A stretch of DNA of 64,000 nucleotides, taken from the NCBI RefSeq assembly GCF_035046485.1, contig NC_085136.1:78881734-78945733 (forward strand). The letters run 5' to 3'. The translations under genes and the position numbers were made by a program. Of this stretch, positions 23,101-38,100 are shown piece after piece. Under the pieces are notes generated by a model. It was not told the origin of the DNA. It did not search any database and saw only the letters and a program-made list of their open reading frames with translations. This stretch comes from Aedes albopictus (lineage: Eukaryota; Arthropoda; Insecta; Diptera; Culicidae). The first letter of the stretch is position 1. Every line of letters begins with the position of its first letter.

Positions 23101-26100
23101 TTCTCTCTATAATTTCTGCAGTAATTACTCCAGAATCTATTCCTTCGAAAATTTCAAGTAATTTTTCAAGATTTTTTTTTCTATGAATACTTATAGAAAG
23201 TTCTCCAGTTCTTAGTTAAAGATTCCTTAAAAAATGTTTTTTTTTTCATTTCTTCAGTGGAGGCATCTCCAGAAGTTCTTCCAAGGATTTCATCAGAAAA
23301 TCTTCCAGGGATCCCTCAGAAATTTATTGAGGGATTTCTTCAAGACTTCCAGATTTAAAAGATTACTTCAGAAATTTTGCTTCGGTTACGTCTAGGAATT
23401 GTTCAAGAGATAACTTCAGAAATTTCTTCAGGCATTTTTGTCCAGGAATTCCTCCAAAAATAATTTAAAAATTCCTACTATGAATTCCAAAAGTATCTCC
23501 AAAAAGTCTTGTAGGAATTTCTGTGGGAAGAAATTTCTCAATTCTCAATTTCTCATGCTTGGAAAAACCTTGTAAAGTATTTTCGAAGTAATCCCTGTAG
23601 GGTTTGTGAAACAAATTATAGGGGAATTTCTGAAAAACTACATGGAAGAACTTTTGAAGTAATCCCTTGCTGCGATTTCCGGAAGCATTCCCTAAAATTC
23701 TGAAGAAGCCTCTGGAAATTGAAAATATGTCCCCAAAGCAATTTCTGAAGATACCTTCTGTAGAATCCCTGTAGAAATCTTAGGAAGTACTAAATCGCGT
23801 GAGATTCGATCCCACGACTCCGTAATCGCTAGAGAGTGCGCCGATGGATTTGGCTTTTGGAGTCAGTTGGGCTTTCTATTCCGCAGGATCGTTACCTGTT
23901 CTGTGGCTTGGTTGGTTAATGCGCCGGTCTAGCAAACACGGCGCCGAGAGTTGGAGTCCCACAATTTTTTTTTCACAAATTTGATCTCTCAATTTGTTAA
24001 TTAGTAACATTGTGTGCCTTTACTTGTTTTTCCAGCAGAGATGGTGAGCTGGTTACTCAGTGAGTAACTTGGAATAATCTTGATGATGTCATTGGCGGGG
24101 ATCTCACAGGCGCTTCAGGGGGTCTCAGGGGCATTTTAGGGAATCCCGAGGATTTCAGGGGGGACCCTGTAGATCGCAGGAGCATTTCAGGGGTTATCAT
24201 GGGGTTTCTGGAGGTCCCAGAGGCGCTTAAGGAATGTCAGGAGGTTTCAGGGGGGCCTCATGGGGCTTCAGGAGGGTTCCAGCGAGTCTCTGCGGTGCTT
24301 CATGCTATTGAAACGCTTTTGAAATCCCCGTAATCGCTTTGTATTATCCCTGAACACCCGAGACCCCTCCAGAAAAACTCTTGAAACTCCTTGAAATACC
24401 CCTGAAATGCCTTGAATCGCTCCTGACACCTTTGTAATCCCATTGAAACGCCCTTGAAATCCCCATAATGTATTTGAAACAGCTTGAAACAAATTCAAAA
24501 GATTCCTGAAACCCTACGAAACGACCCTGAAAACCTCTTGAAGCGCCCCTGAAATGCTATCAAACGGCTCTAAAACCTCTCGGGACGATGGTTTCCTGAA
24601 ACCATCTGAAATTCTTTGAAATGTCTCTTAAACGCCCCTGAAACACCCTTTATAGGTTCCTCGGTTCGATCCCCGTGGGTGCCGGAAAATACGGATTTCC
24701 GGGTCCACGTTTTTATATAATACAATGTACGGGATTTTCGGTAGGTTAATAGCAATATCGGTATTCATCATCCCAAGATTGCTTCGGCATATCGTATGAC
24801 ACTGTATCTGACCAGCCTGGAATCATAAAACGTGTTGACCTTGAAGCTGTAATTCGGAACACACTTCCCGTGAGGCCATGGATGGCCATGCATATTTTAA
24901 GGTATCCTAACCTCAACAATGTGATGTATGACGTATAACGTGGAGTATTCGAACGGAAAGTGTTGTGTACCATCTACGGCGGAGTGCAGATGGAAGACGG
25001 GGCTTGGAGAAGGCGAATGAATCACAAGCTGCATCAGCTGCTGAGAGAAGCAACCATCGTCCACACCGCGAAAATCGGGAGCTTACGGTTGGTGGTTCAC
25101 GTCATCAGGATGTCGGATAGCAACCCGACTAAAATGGTTCTCGAGAGTCATCCGACCGGTACAAGAAGACGTGGTGCGCAACGAGCTAGGTGGGTCATAC
25201 AAATGGAGGACGATCTGCGGACCCTTTGCAGAGTGCGGAACTGTTCAGTCTTCAGTCTTAAGACACACAGCCATGGACCGAGAGGAATGGAGACAGCTAC
25301 TATGTACAGCAGAGGCCACTCAGGCCTTAGTCTGATCGGTAAGATACCCGAATAAAAAATACAGTAGAAAAACCGAACGTTGTATTGTAACAGTACTATT
25401 TAGAACCATATTTTTACAATAGACACCACTGTAAAAATAAAAATACAAAAACAATTAGATGTAATGTAGACACCATACCGTGAATTGTAAATAAGATTTT
25501 TACAATATATTATACAGGTTGTTAAGTATCGTAACAATATAAAAAAATATTTTTCTCCATATATATTTTTTTGCAAAACCATTCATTTTATTGTTAATGA
25601 ATTGTTCAAAATACTGAAACGTGGGTTTAAATATACCGTACATTGTATGGTACATGAATGGTTTCAAACAATAAAATGTACCGTAAATAAATTGTTTTTA
25701 ATTGTAATTTCACTACTGGTTATACATTTAATCAAATGGTTTTGGAATGGTTTTCTTTTGTTATGTTGAATTGTTTTACATTACATAAACCATATATTGT
25801 TATATTATCTTGCCATTTTTCTCCTCTTAATGGCATCTTAGGCTTATTAGATTTATTAGAATGCGCTTTGGGAATTCCCAGAGCGTTTTGGATAACCCTT
25901 CATATATAGGATCGCCCACGTCTAAGTCTGAGTAGTCTCTGATTGCATTAACAGTTGAAGCTTAGGCTCCCATTCCCCACCAGCCAGATAACCGGGTTTC
26001 GCAAACTAAGCATTATTTGTGGCAACACTTTGAGCGGCATGATGGAACTATGCCGAGCGCGCTAAGTGTTATTAGACCACTAATGTAGTTGCATGAAGTG

Positions 26101-29100
26101 GGTGACGAGGTACATAAGTATCATTACAGCGTGCTTAACCGTTATTGCAATATTGAGGCACCAGTTTGACTAAAGTTTGAAATACATAACAACTCTTGAG
26201 ATAACTGCCAAGTTCGATTCAAATATAAGTTAGGTTAAAAAAGCGAACCCGCAGACGAACCTATATTAAAAGTCATTTCAGTGTTCAGTCCAGTCCATAT
26301 GTTAAAGATGGCTCTACGTCAAAGATAAAGTTTGTCAACCGCATTTGATTCGATTGTGGTCGAAGGCAAGTTCACATGAGAGAAGAGGAGAAAACTCCCC
26401 TAAATGCAAATACAGAAAGAATAGTGTTGAAGTGTTGAACTCATCTACTGATTTACAGTAATCTGACCTGCATCTTTCCGGGTTGGCCTACATTGCATTC
26501 GTATTTCTCTCATCGCACTCTACACACCTAGCCCGCCCTCGAGCCCGCCATATCTCTTGGACCCCAGCTTGGACCTGCAGTTCTTGTGACATCTGGTTTA
26601 TCACTGATTTAAACATGTTATTGGCATTAACCCTTTGGAGCCGGAGGGGTCATATATGACCCCGGCGATGAAACCGAGCATAACAAACGTGTTCGACACC
26701 AGCGAGGTTGCGTCAACAGCGGCGAAAAAATCGATTCCAAAAGGTTAAATTGATGTTTCAACTTATTCACTTTTTTTCTTTCCTTTCCTTTGCATCAAAA
26801 AAGTCACAAACATCAACAAAACAAAGCACGGAAATAGTAGTTTACGCAACAAGGTGCAGAATGAAGATTTTTACAGCACGAGTCGTACATTTATCCAACG
26901 AGGCTTGCCGAGTTGGATAATTACGACGAGTGCTGTAAAAATCGAGTTCTGCACCGAGGTCCGTACAACGTTTTTTGCAGCTTCATAAATTACCACTTGA
27001 GGATAGTTTTTAACAAAACTCTTTCATCAGACTGCATACTGATATTCATAGCGATGATTAAGGAAATCTGATCATAGCAGGTTATACAGTACAGTTGTCA
27101 CAATTTTTCAAACCTGCGTCCAGAAAGCATCAATAAGTTGATCAAAACTGTAAACAGTGCTGTAATGGTTCATTACGCAACGCAAATCAGTGCTGTAATG
27201 AATCATTACAGCACTGTTAATTTGGTGTGGGAAAGTAGGCTTTTTCCTGGCAGATTTGCGTGAGGTAAAATGGCCTATTACGATGAGAAGTTGCAAGAAA
27301 ATCTTAAACTGAATAAATCTGTTGTTCGATTTGAATAGGTCGAATCTGCATAGGAATCACAGCAAACATACGATCTATTCAAATCGAACACCAGAAATAA
27401 TTAAAAATTCACGGAAAAATAATGTTTCGGAAAAGTGAATGGTTCAAACGTAAGAAAAACAGTATAATATATTGTTACATAAAAATCCAATGTAAATGTA
27501 TAGTATAGCGAACCATTTCATTACAATACACTTTATTGTAGCTGATACACTGTATGGTGCAAGAATGGTTTTCACCATACACCCTATGGTTAGTTTTTAT
27601 CCGGGTCTATCAACCGATTTGGGTTCTTAAGGCCCCAAACGAAAGCTACTACATCCTAGTAGAGTGCTATTGATTTTTTTTTTGATTGGACGTTCGGTTA
27701 CCGAGATATCTTTCAAAAAGTGCTAGGGAGTAGTACAACTTAAGGGGGTAGGATTCGTAATGAACCATAGCGAAATCGATGACGGTTTGCATTAGTGATA
27801 GTGAGTTCATTAAAAAATCACTATTTCAGGCGTATTCTACTCAGAAGTACAACTTACCTCAAATTAATGGTATTCACAGGATTACTGACAAAATTCTGCA
27901 TATGATAAAGTATTTTAGTTCCCAAAAAACAACGAAACATGACTGCAATCTGGTTTTCTACTGATCACTTCAGGCCAAACATTTCAATAGGTCCTATCTG
28001 CATTTGAGAGGCTCTCTTCGTTCACTTTCTCTTTCAATTATTGCAATTTAATGGTTCACTTTTCAACTATTTTTCCAGTACAAATCAAAAGACGATTGTT
28101 TTAACCATCGTTCAATGCAAGGAGATAATCATAATACAACTAAACAGCTGAGATATTAACGAAAGAGAGGGAAACCAAAGAGAGCCTCTCTTCTGCAGAT
28201 AGGACCTTTAGACATGTTTGGCCTGACTTGTTCGGGAGCCTAGTCACTAATACTTTTCACACGAGCACTTGCTCTGACGAATACATTTACACAAGATCAG
28301 CACACGATGCTTTCCAAACTATTTTTTCAACTATTTTCTTGCTTTTTGCACCTTTAAAACAATTCATCGCCTATCTCTCACATATTTCTTCAAATCTATA
28401 GTCACTTTTTTCATTCAAACACTTTCGTTGTTCAGGAAACTGCTTTAAAAAACTTGAACCACCGAAACAAATTGGAACGTTGTATTGCGAACTCGGCAAA
28501 CGTCGCAACTCTCAAAAACTAATGCCGTTTTTCTTTTTTAACCTGGGTTGGAACTGGATTGGCGGAAAATGTGTAAACAAACAACATCGAACAAACTTTA
28601 GTACAAGCGAAACCGAAATCGGGTTGGGGTTGAAACTGTGATCTGATCCAGTTCCAACCCAGGTTGGAACTGGATAATAAAGAAAAACGGCATAACGCGC
28701 ATCAAGTAAAACGGCACAGACGAGCGAATCGCATTTCAATTTCGAGATGTTTACATAATAAATCCAGCCACCTAACCGAACACACACTATAGAACACAAT
28801 GAGCGAGGACAGCATCATCATTCAGCCGTTGCCAACTTTATTGATGTCGATTTTTGCCTGAAGTTTAGATTGCAACCATCAAAATTCGAAAAAAAACTTT
28901 GAAAATGTTGGAAAAAACATTAGATAAACTCTTATTTATGTTTAACGACTCTGCAATGAGTGAAAAATCTTTAATTTAGAATGTTTTGAGAATAATTATT
29001 TAAATTATAAATTATGTTCGTCCTCTGTCCTGGCAACATTGCTCGTCAGCTGTTATAAGAGCACCACCCCATTTCCTCCTATCAAAGTGTAAACAAAACC

Positions 29101-32100
29101 AGCGTGAAGATTGAGCGTGACTTGTTCCGATGAGTGAAATTTCAACGAAATAAAAATGCCTCGGAAGCGTAAAGCCCAACAAGCAACTAGAAATCGTGAG
29201 GAATCAAAGCGGATTGCACAAGAAGTGTCCGAAACAAGTGTTGTGGATGAAATTCTACCCAGTGATGAAGTGATTGATTCTCCGGAAGTGGACTTGTGGT
29301 AGATACACTGCAAAAATAATACGTGTTGTGAAGATGAAGATGACATAGTGGACTAAGGATTGCAGTGAGCTGAATTTCGATTGCTTTTCTTCAACTGCAA
29401 TGGGTCGTGACATTGATAGTGATTGTTTGTGTGATGAGTGGAGTACAGTCGAGACTCTTATAAGATCACTGGTCGAGGGGCGCAATAGGAATCCGCTTAA
29501 TAGGAGACTAAGGGCCGATTTCTTCACCCTGGCTCAAGCGTTAAGCCAGGTTTAACTATATGGGTAAGCCTGGCTTACCAGTTAAGCTGAGGTGAAGAAA
29601 TTGGCCCTAAGAGCTTATGGGATTTCGGCTTTTTGGGGGTGTGGTCTATTATCTCGGGTGTGTTAAGAGTTAGCGTAATACTTCCTTCGGCAAAGTTTTA
29701 GGGCTTGATAAGATCTACCATTTAGAATTTTGGTTCATATGATTAGTTGACAACTTGGCAGCTAGAGGGACCGTCAACAGTTTGATGCTAAATTGCACTA
29801 CAGGAACCATATCAGGTTGTCATGCAAACGTTACGATATGCGACAGCTCAAGACCCTGATAATTTGGAAGGATAGTGTCTTCGGAAAAGTTGTTGGGTAC
29901 GACAATAACTTACTGATGATGAGTTGCGAAGTTCGAAATTCCTCCACTGGGCGGCGCTAGTGAGCAAGTAAATTTTCAAAACCTCATATCTCAGAATCCC
30001 GATAACTTAGAAAGTTGGTGTCTTTGGCAAAGTTGATCAGTATGACATAAACTTACATAAAAATAATCACTTGTTTCGCAATTCTGCCACCAGGCAGCGC
30101 TAGTGAACATGCAAATTTTAGAAATCTCATAGCTCAGAATCCTGATAACTTAGAAAGTTGATGTCTTCGGCAAAGTTGATCAGTATGACATAAACTCACA
30201 TAACAATAAACACTTGTTTCGCAATTCGGCCACTAGGTGGCGTTTACCGGGTTTTCCCTTTTTTTCGACTTTTTTGGGGGTTTTCGGCTTGGCAAAACTA
30301 GTGTCGCTATTGGCTTGCGGCAACATTAAACGAAGCATAAACATTTCTATTTGATTATTTATTCCCGAAGGATTTTATTTTTGATTCCCCGAAGATTTTA
30401 ATTTTAATTTTGAGTTGCAATCAGCTCCACCGAAGCATATGCGAGTTATCGTCTACCCGTTCAAAACAAATCCTAGCTCGGTTCCCCTGGCTTCCTCATC
30501 ATTGGAATAGAACCAATTTGCAGTGCTCTAATAAATTCGTTTAAACATGAACTTCGCTTATACCATTGACCACCGACATTAATCAGGTCTATCTTTGGGT
30601 CTATCCAATCTTACAGGATTTATTCTGGATGAGTATTTATGATGCCTAGATTTTGATAGTTTTAAATGAGCCTCTGCACGAATCTGGCATACTGCTCACT
30701 CACACAGAAAATTTGAAAACAGCTCGCACAGTAAAAGTCAAATGTGACTTTTACTGTGCGCGCTGACTTGAATAAGGTTGCAAACCAATACACGATGACA
30801 ACACTAACACCACCAAACACCATATTGCCACAGTCAGTGGTGAATTGAAACATTTCAAGTGGTGAATTAAATTAGTATGGGAAATTAACCGATTGCAGCG
30901 CCACGATATTGCCACTCGTGTTGCCGATTTCAAATGGCCGTCAAATTCCCTACTCAGTTTCGGAACTGGACTAGGATGTCTGTTCTCTGTGGTTTTGTTA
31001 ATTTATGACCGGAAGACGTTGGTATTTTAGTATTGATTCTCCAGTATCGCAAGTAACGGTATTAGAAATAACTCAGTGCCAATATTTTCGGTATCTACTA
31101 GGCGGCGTCCACAAATTACGTAACGCTCTAGGGAGAGGGGTGAGTATGGCAGAGCCTTACGGCCCATAAATCAATAAAAAATTTTGGATTTTCATACAAA
31201 AAAGCGTTACGGGGAGGGGACAGGGGTTTAAAAAATCTCGATTTTAGCATTACGTAATAAATGGATGCTGCCCTGCATCCTTAGTCTTGCTCCTGGGCAT
31301 TTGAGATGGGGCCAAGGGTGTTTTCAGAAAGTTCCCAAAGAGTCCAAAAAAGGGGGTTTCAAGGGGCTTCAGGGTCGTTCCTGGAGATTTCAGGAACATT
31401 TTAAGGGCGTTTAGAACAAGATGTTTCGGGGCATTTCAAATTGATTACATGGATTTTAAGGCCGTTTAAATTGGATTATGAAGCTTTCAGGGGCTCTGCG
31501 ATGCATTTCAAGAATGCTTCAGGGGTTTCAGTGTTTTTCTATTCGCATGAAAATGGGCGGTGTTAGTGACTTCCGAAGGGATTGCAAAGGGAAGCTTTAT
31601 ATGATTGCGGTTCAGTCTAAGATAGAAGGAATTCCCTCGCAAATCCTGCTGATTTTTTTTCTAAGAGACATACTAGGGACGAACTTTGAATATTTCATTG
31701 AGTTCTTCTGAGAGAAATCTGATGAGAACCAAATCAATATTTATCGAGTTTTCTAGTGGCTTCCGGCGTGTTTCTGACTAGGATGATGTAATAAAGGTTC
31801 TTGTGAAGCATTGGATTTGGGATACTTCTGAGATTCCTAAAAAGGTTCCATTTGGGATTTCTCCAGGTGATCTTGCGAGATTGCTTCAGAGATTCTTTCC
31901 GGGATTTCTTTAAAAATACCTTATGGGATTCCGCAAATTTTCTGGGAATTCTCTCCGGGATTCCCCAAGAAGTTCCTATATACAATCCTTTAGGACTATC
32001 TTCTATAATTCCTTTTTTTCGAACATCTTCAGATATTTTTTCCTTCTGGCGTTCCCAGAAAGAATTCCCAGATAGCACTGTTGGCATGACAATTGTAGGA

Positions 32101-35100
32101 AATTCAGAAGAAACTCCTGGAGGTTTTCCCACTAAGTAATTCTATAAAAAAAACTTTGTAATAACCTCCTACAAGGATTAAGAACATCCAAGAGAATTCC
32201 AGAATGATCTTCTGGAGGAATTGATCATAAGAATCTGCAGAAAGTACTGGAGGAATTTCTGGAAGAAATTAATATGAACCCGGAGGAACCTCAGCAGAAG
32301 TTTTGGAAGACTCCCGTAAGAATTTCTTGGATAAATTCCGGAAGAATTACCTGGATGAGTCGCTGAAGAATGGTTTCATAGAGAAATCTCAGAAGACCTG
32401 CCTCAGGGAATCTCGGCTAGAATTCTTAGAGAATCCAAAATGAACCTCGGAGAAGTTTCTTCCGGAAAGTATTCCTGAATAAATCTTGTAAATAATTGGT
32501 TAGAATTTCAACTGGATCGTCGGAAATTTTCCGCTCCCTACCAGGGCCAAAGCGTTGAAGCAAGGAAAGGCTGCCGAGCCAATACAATCAATGTCCCAAG
32601 GAATGTTGGAAGAAATCATTGAAGGAATATCGGAACGAACTTCTGAAGGAATCCTAGAATCCCTGGTGTAATCTCAGAAGAAAATCCCAGAGGAACCTAG
32701 CAAGGTTGTGTGAGAAGAACCGATGAAGGCTCTACTTAAGGAATGCAATAAAGTCGTCCTGGAATAATCCTGAAACGATTTCCTGTAGAAACCCCAAAAA
32801 GAACTTCTTCTAATCCTGACGAATTGGTGATAGCACAGAGAACAGACATCCAGGCTAGAACAAATTTCATTCGAAAATGTTGCAAACCAATACACAATGA
32901 AAACACTAACGCCGCGAAACACCATATAAGCTATTTTACGAGACGTTCCACCGGTGGGCCACTCATTGTTATTGTTTACATTTGATGTTTTTGTTTTTGC
33001 GAAACGTAGCATAACATGTGGTGAGCGCCAATCAGATTTTTGCTAGCAGAGATGTTTCGGTTTCTAATGTGGCATGTATCAATCGCCCGAGCTGCATGAT
33101 ATCACTAGCAGATGGAAAAGCATCCCCACGATTTACGGATATTGATTATAGTGGGCGGATTGACGCATTTTTGCAGATGAATGAATCCCGTTTATCGGAT
33201 GGGCCTGTATCACATGTTATGCTAGCGAAAATGTAAATAAATGGGCCCACCGGTTGGACTTAAAAACTGATAAACATTGAAAAAAACAGCTGATTTGAAA
33301 CGTCTCATAAAAAGCCTTATTGCCACAGTCAGTGGTGAATTAAATTCGTATGGGAAATTAACCGATTGCAGCGCCACGCTATTGCCACTTTTGTTGCCGA
33401 TTTCAAATGGTCGTTAAATTCCTTACACAATTTTGGAACTGGACTTGGATGTCTGTTCTCTGTGGTGATAGTTATAAAAATTGGTAATTTGATTTGCAGA
33501 ATTCAATAACAATAACAGGTTAATTTTTGGATGATCTTTAAGTACAAGTAGCACGAAAATGGAAGGGTTTTGAACACCCAAATAGAAAACAGGGACTTCT
33601 TGAAGAACGTTTCATTGTAAAGCTAAGTTTCGTGTTGCCAAGTAGAGCGCTTAAGTAAAATTCCCTCTTTTTCCGCAAGCAGTGTTGAAAATTTCATTTC
33701 GTCATATCTAAATTCAATCGCCTACAGCTAATTTTAGAAGCTGAACCTGAGAATATGGTATATGAAAAACTTGTGCGGCTAGACCAGTTCTGCTAGAAAG
33801 TCACGGAAAACCCCATATTTTTCGAATATTTAAGGTAAATGTCACGGACTACCTTTGAAAAATGCTAAATGATATTCACCGTGAATATCATTTGGCATTT
33901 TTCAAAGGTAGTCCGTGACATTTACCCTAAATATTTGAAAAATAGCGGTTTTTCCGTGACTTTCTTGCAGAACTGGTTTAGCTGCACAAGTTTTTCATAC
34001 ACCATATTCACAGGTTCAGCTTCTAAAATGAGCTGTAGGTGATTGAATTTAGATATAACGAAATGAATTTTTCAGCACTGTCCGCAAGTAATTTTGACAA
34101 CTGATCCAGTATGGGGAGAAACGTTACTTTTCCTTACGGAATAATAGCGCGGACAATTTTTCCGCAAGGAAAAGTGACAGCTTTATTTGATTTGCACGGG
34201 AGGCGTTATGAGTGTTACACTTTTATCCTTACTTGCCATCAGCGAACCGCTCAAGTAATTTTGAAGCGGAATCATTACTTGACCATTACTTGTCCTATCT
34301 TTTTGCACAGTACGTACGAAGTGGAAACTACCCATAATGCAACAATGAATCCAATACGTAGCGCCTAATCACTCATTCTCAAATAATTAACAGTAAGAAT
34401 TATCAACTCACCTTAGTACGTAATTAACGCTAACGATGCAGTGCGGCCGGGACGATCTCGTGTTGTGCACCACGGTGGCATACGACTGCACCCACGTCCA
34501 TCCGCCTCCCTTCGTCAGAAATCGATAGTACTTTGTCGTTACTTGTCCTTTGTACATCACTTTACGCGGGTTATGGGCGCGCGCGTGTATGTGTATTGGC
34601 GTGAATTGTTCGCATGTTTGCGCGCACAACACAAGGAAGAGAACAAAAGAGACAAGAGAAAAATACACACTCAATTCAAATGTAATTCGATCCGCCCCTT
34701 ATTTCATCGCTCATTAGCCCGCACTCTCTCTCGCTCCCTATCTCTTCTGAGAAGAGAAACAGCCGAAGCTTTAGTGCGCTTGTTTATGGCAAACAGAAGG
34801 AAGAAGCTACTTACGTATTTGGTGGGAATATCGCATGTGCAGGATATCGGACGCATGAATATACTGGTACAGTGTTTTCTCAATCAGATCCTGCGGCTCG
34901 TATCCAGTCAGCTGGGCTACCCTGCAAAACGACAGAAAAGGGGAGGCTGTTTAGTTGAGGAGAATAGGGTAACCATTAAATTCAGAACAGGAACTTGGAT
35001 CATATTGATGAATTCTGAAACCAAACCGACTGTAAATGAGCAAAAATGGCCGCTGAAATGAACAGTGACTTGGAGACTGGGTGAGCTCGTTCCATACTAT

Positions 35101-38100
35101 TAAAAACAATAATAATATTATATTTCTCTAAACATACTACGAATGGCAACCCTATTCGACGGGGTTAAACAAAGATACATTGTTGTAGTTAGTAAACGGA
35201 ACGAGCAAATATAACGGAAATCCAGTTCAACCCCGATGGTGGCGGCGCGGCGGCGGGAACCGGAAAGGTAGCATTTCAAACAAACAAGATTTGACACGTC
35301 CCGCGGATTTGATTCGGCAAACAATCGACGACGGCGCCGGATGGACGTCTGTGTACGATAAATATACCTACGTTTGCCGCCGCCACTCGCCACGGTGGTG
35401 ATGCCTTCAGATTCCCAGTCAGTGTTTGCTCACTGGCTCATCTACAGCACGCCAGGCTTTCAACTTCAACGAAGCAAGTTGATTCAAGCTTTATAATGGG
35501 TTTTGCTATCAAATTACTATTTTCATCTCGTGCGCTTCTTTTTTTTCTTTCTCGTCTTCAGATCCAAGGTTTCCACGAAAATTAAGAGCGCACTTCATGG
35601 ATAAATAAGCAACACCGCTGAATTTGTTTATACCCAAACACTAATGTTGAATGTACAGTACAACAGCTATAGCTAACTCACTTGGCGTCGAGGAAGATCA
35701 GTTTCAGGTCCATGCTGGCGCGAAACATAAACATGTTCTGGTGCAGCTTGATTTCGGTGATGGCAGATGGGGGTAGCGAGTGGCCGACCGCCACCAGGCC
35801 CAGGTTCTGGATACAACTGTGCCCGTCGCCGTACGTCGAATCACCGGGATAGATGCGGGCCTTCAGGTACCCGGAGCAGTGGATGACCTGTGGATAGATA
35901 GGGAGAATTAGATACAGATAATTGAAATATAGTTTTCAGTACACTTTTGATGAATACCGAGAACAAATATTTCAACAGTGTAAGAAGTGCTTTTCATAAT
36001 CTAGTCTATACCATTTAGGTTTCAGAGAGTATCCTGACCGAACGTTTATGAGACCCTTCTAACAAATTTTACTTTTTGCGACCTTTACATTGATGTTGAA
36101 ACACGCACGTAGCAGAGGTCACCCAAGGAAGGTTTATCAACGATCAACACTAGGTTGAAGCTGGTTGAAGGTTTAGGTATAAGCAAAGAATAAAAATGGA
36201 AAGAATGTCATCACCCATCTGTTTCTATGTAAACGTCAAGCGAGTCAAGACAAGTGGCGCTCTCTAAGCGTATCAAGGGGAAAGCTCTCTGTAACAATGT
36301 TCGTGATTTGTCATAATAGAAGGTGGTGTGCGTATGTTTTGTTATCCGCATACAATCAGTAACACACACTACCGCATTGAGATTCAACTTCCATCCGCAG
36401 ATAGCGCTGCGGTAGTGACCCCTTTCCCCTTCATCGTCGACGGAGTGGGCATTCTTGATATTATTATTCTTTGGTATACAATTGTAAGGCAAAACAAAAA
36501 TGAAGAAATTGAGATTTTTTGCAATCGATTTTTATGCATTTTGCACAAGGAGACTTGTATTTGGAACGTCAAAAACTCAGTAGGCATGACAACGTTTTCT
36601 GGCGACAGCTAGCGCTAACATACATACACTACCCGCCATAAATATGGAATCGCATCTTCTAGTATTGCAACACCCCAATTGAATATTGCAGCACCCCAAA
36701 AAGTTTGGCATCACCTGAAAACCTTATGATTTACTAAACTATATCTCAAAAACCGTGTGCTCTACAAAGTTTAGACCTTCGGCAAAGTTGTTCAGCAGGT
36801 TTATGACCTTCAAATGGTGAAATGTTTGGTACGTAATTCCGCCGCTATGTGGCGCTAGTGTGCATTTACAACGAAGTACTTTGACATGGTTTATCTCATG
36901 ATTCTGACCACCTACAATGTTCGTGTCTTCAGCAATGTTGATCAGAAGGTCTATGGCTATCAAATGGTGGTAATTTTAGTGCGTAAGTCTGCCGCTATGT
37001 GGCGCTAGTGTGCATTTACAACGAAGTACTTTGACAAGAGTTATCTCATGATTCTGACCACCTAGAATGTTCGTGTCTTCAGCAATGTTGATCAGAATGT
37101 CTATGGCTATCACATGGTGGTATTTTTAGTGCGTAATTCTGCCGCTATGTGGCGCCATTGTGCATTTACAATGAAGTACTTTGACATGGTTTATCTCAAA
37201 ATTCTGACCACCTAGAATGTTCGTGTCTTCAGCAATGTTGATCAGAAGGTCTGTGGCTATGAAATGGTGGTAATTTTAGTGCGTAATTCCGCCACTATGT
37301 GGCGCTAGTGTGCATTTACAACGAAGTACTTTGACATGGTTTATCTCATGATTCTGACCCCCTAGAATGTTCTTGTCTTCAGCAATGTTGATCAGAAGGT
37401 CTATGGCTATCAAATGGTAATAAGTTTAGTGCGTAATTCCGCCGCTATGTGGCGCTAGTGTGCATTTACAATGAAGTGCTTTGACATGGTTTATCTCATG
37501 ATTCTGACCACCTAGAATGTTCGTGTCTTCAGCAATGTTGATCAGAAGGTCTGTGGCTATCAAATGGTGGTATTTTTAGTGCGTAATTCTGCCGCTTTGT
37601 GGCGCTAGTGTGCATTTACAACGAAGTACTTTGACATGGTTTATCTCATGATTCTGACCACCTACAATGTTCGTGTCTTCAGCAATGTTGATCAGAAGGT
37701 CTATGGCTATCAAATGGTGATAATTTTGGTGCGTAATTCCGCCGCTATGTGGCGCCAGTGTGCATTTATAATGAAGTACTTTGACATGGTTTATCTCATG
37801 ATTCTTACCACCTAGAATGTTCGTGTTTCAGCAATGTTGATGAGAAGGTCTGTGGCTATCAAATGGTGGTAATTTTAGTGCGTAATTCTGCCGCTATGTG
37901 GCGCTAGTGTGCATTTACAACGAAGTACTTTGACATGGTTTATCTCATGATTCTGACCCCCTAGAATGTTCTTGTCTTCAGCAATGTTGATCAGAAGGTC
38001 TATGGCTATCAAATGGTAATAAGTTTAGTGCGTTTAGGGCGCCGCTATGTGGCGCCAGTGTGCATTTACAACAAAGTACTTCGAAAAGGTTTATCTCATT

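Larger units (their letters stand above)
25347..27604. mobile_element. Possible composite element with CCCGRATAAAAA ends
   Basis: The left end CCCGAATAAAAAATAC and right end TTAGTTTTTATCCGGG are roughly inverted. Subterminal DNA on both sides is full of short inverted ACCAT/ATGGT and TTGTAA/TTACAA words. The middle holds unrelated insertions (26631-26744; 26840-26975). The ends could belong to two separate decayed copies. Confidence 0.4.

Noticed and set aside
34441..35061. 206-codon + strand ORF
   Set aside because: Overlaps two confirmed sim exons on the other strand and the intron between them; no family match recognised.
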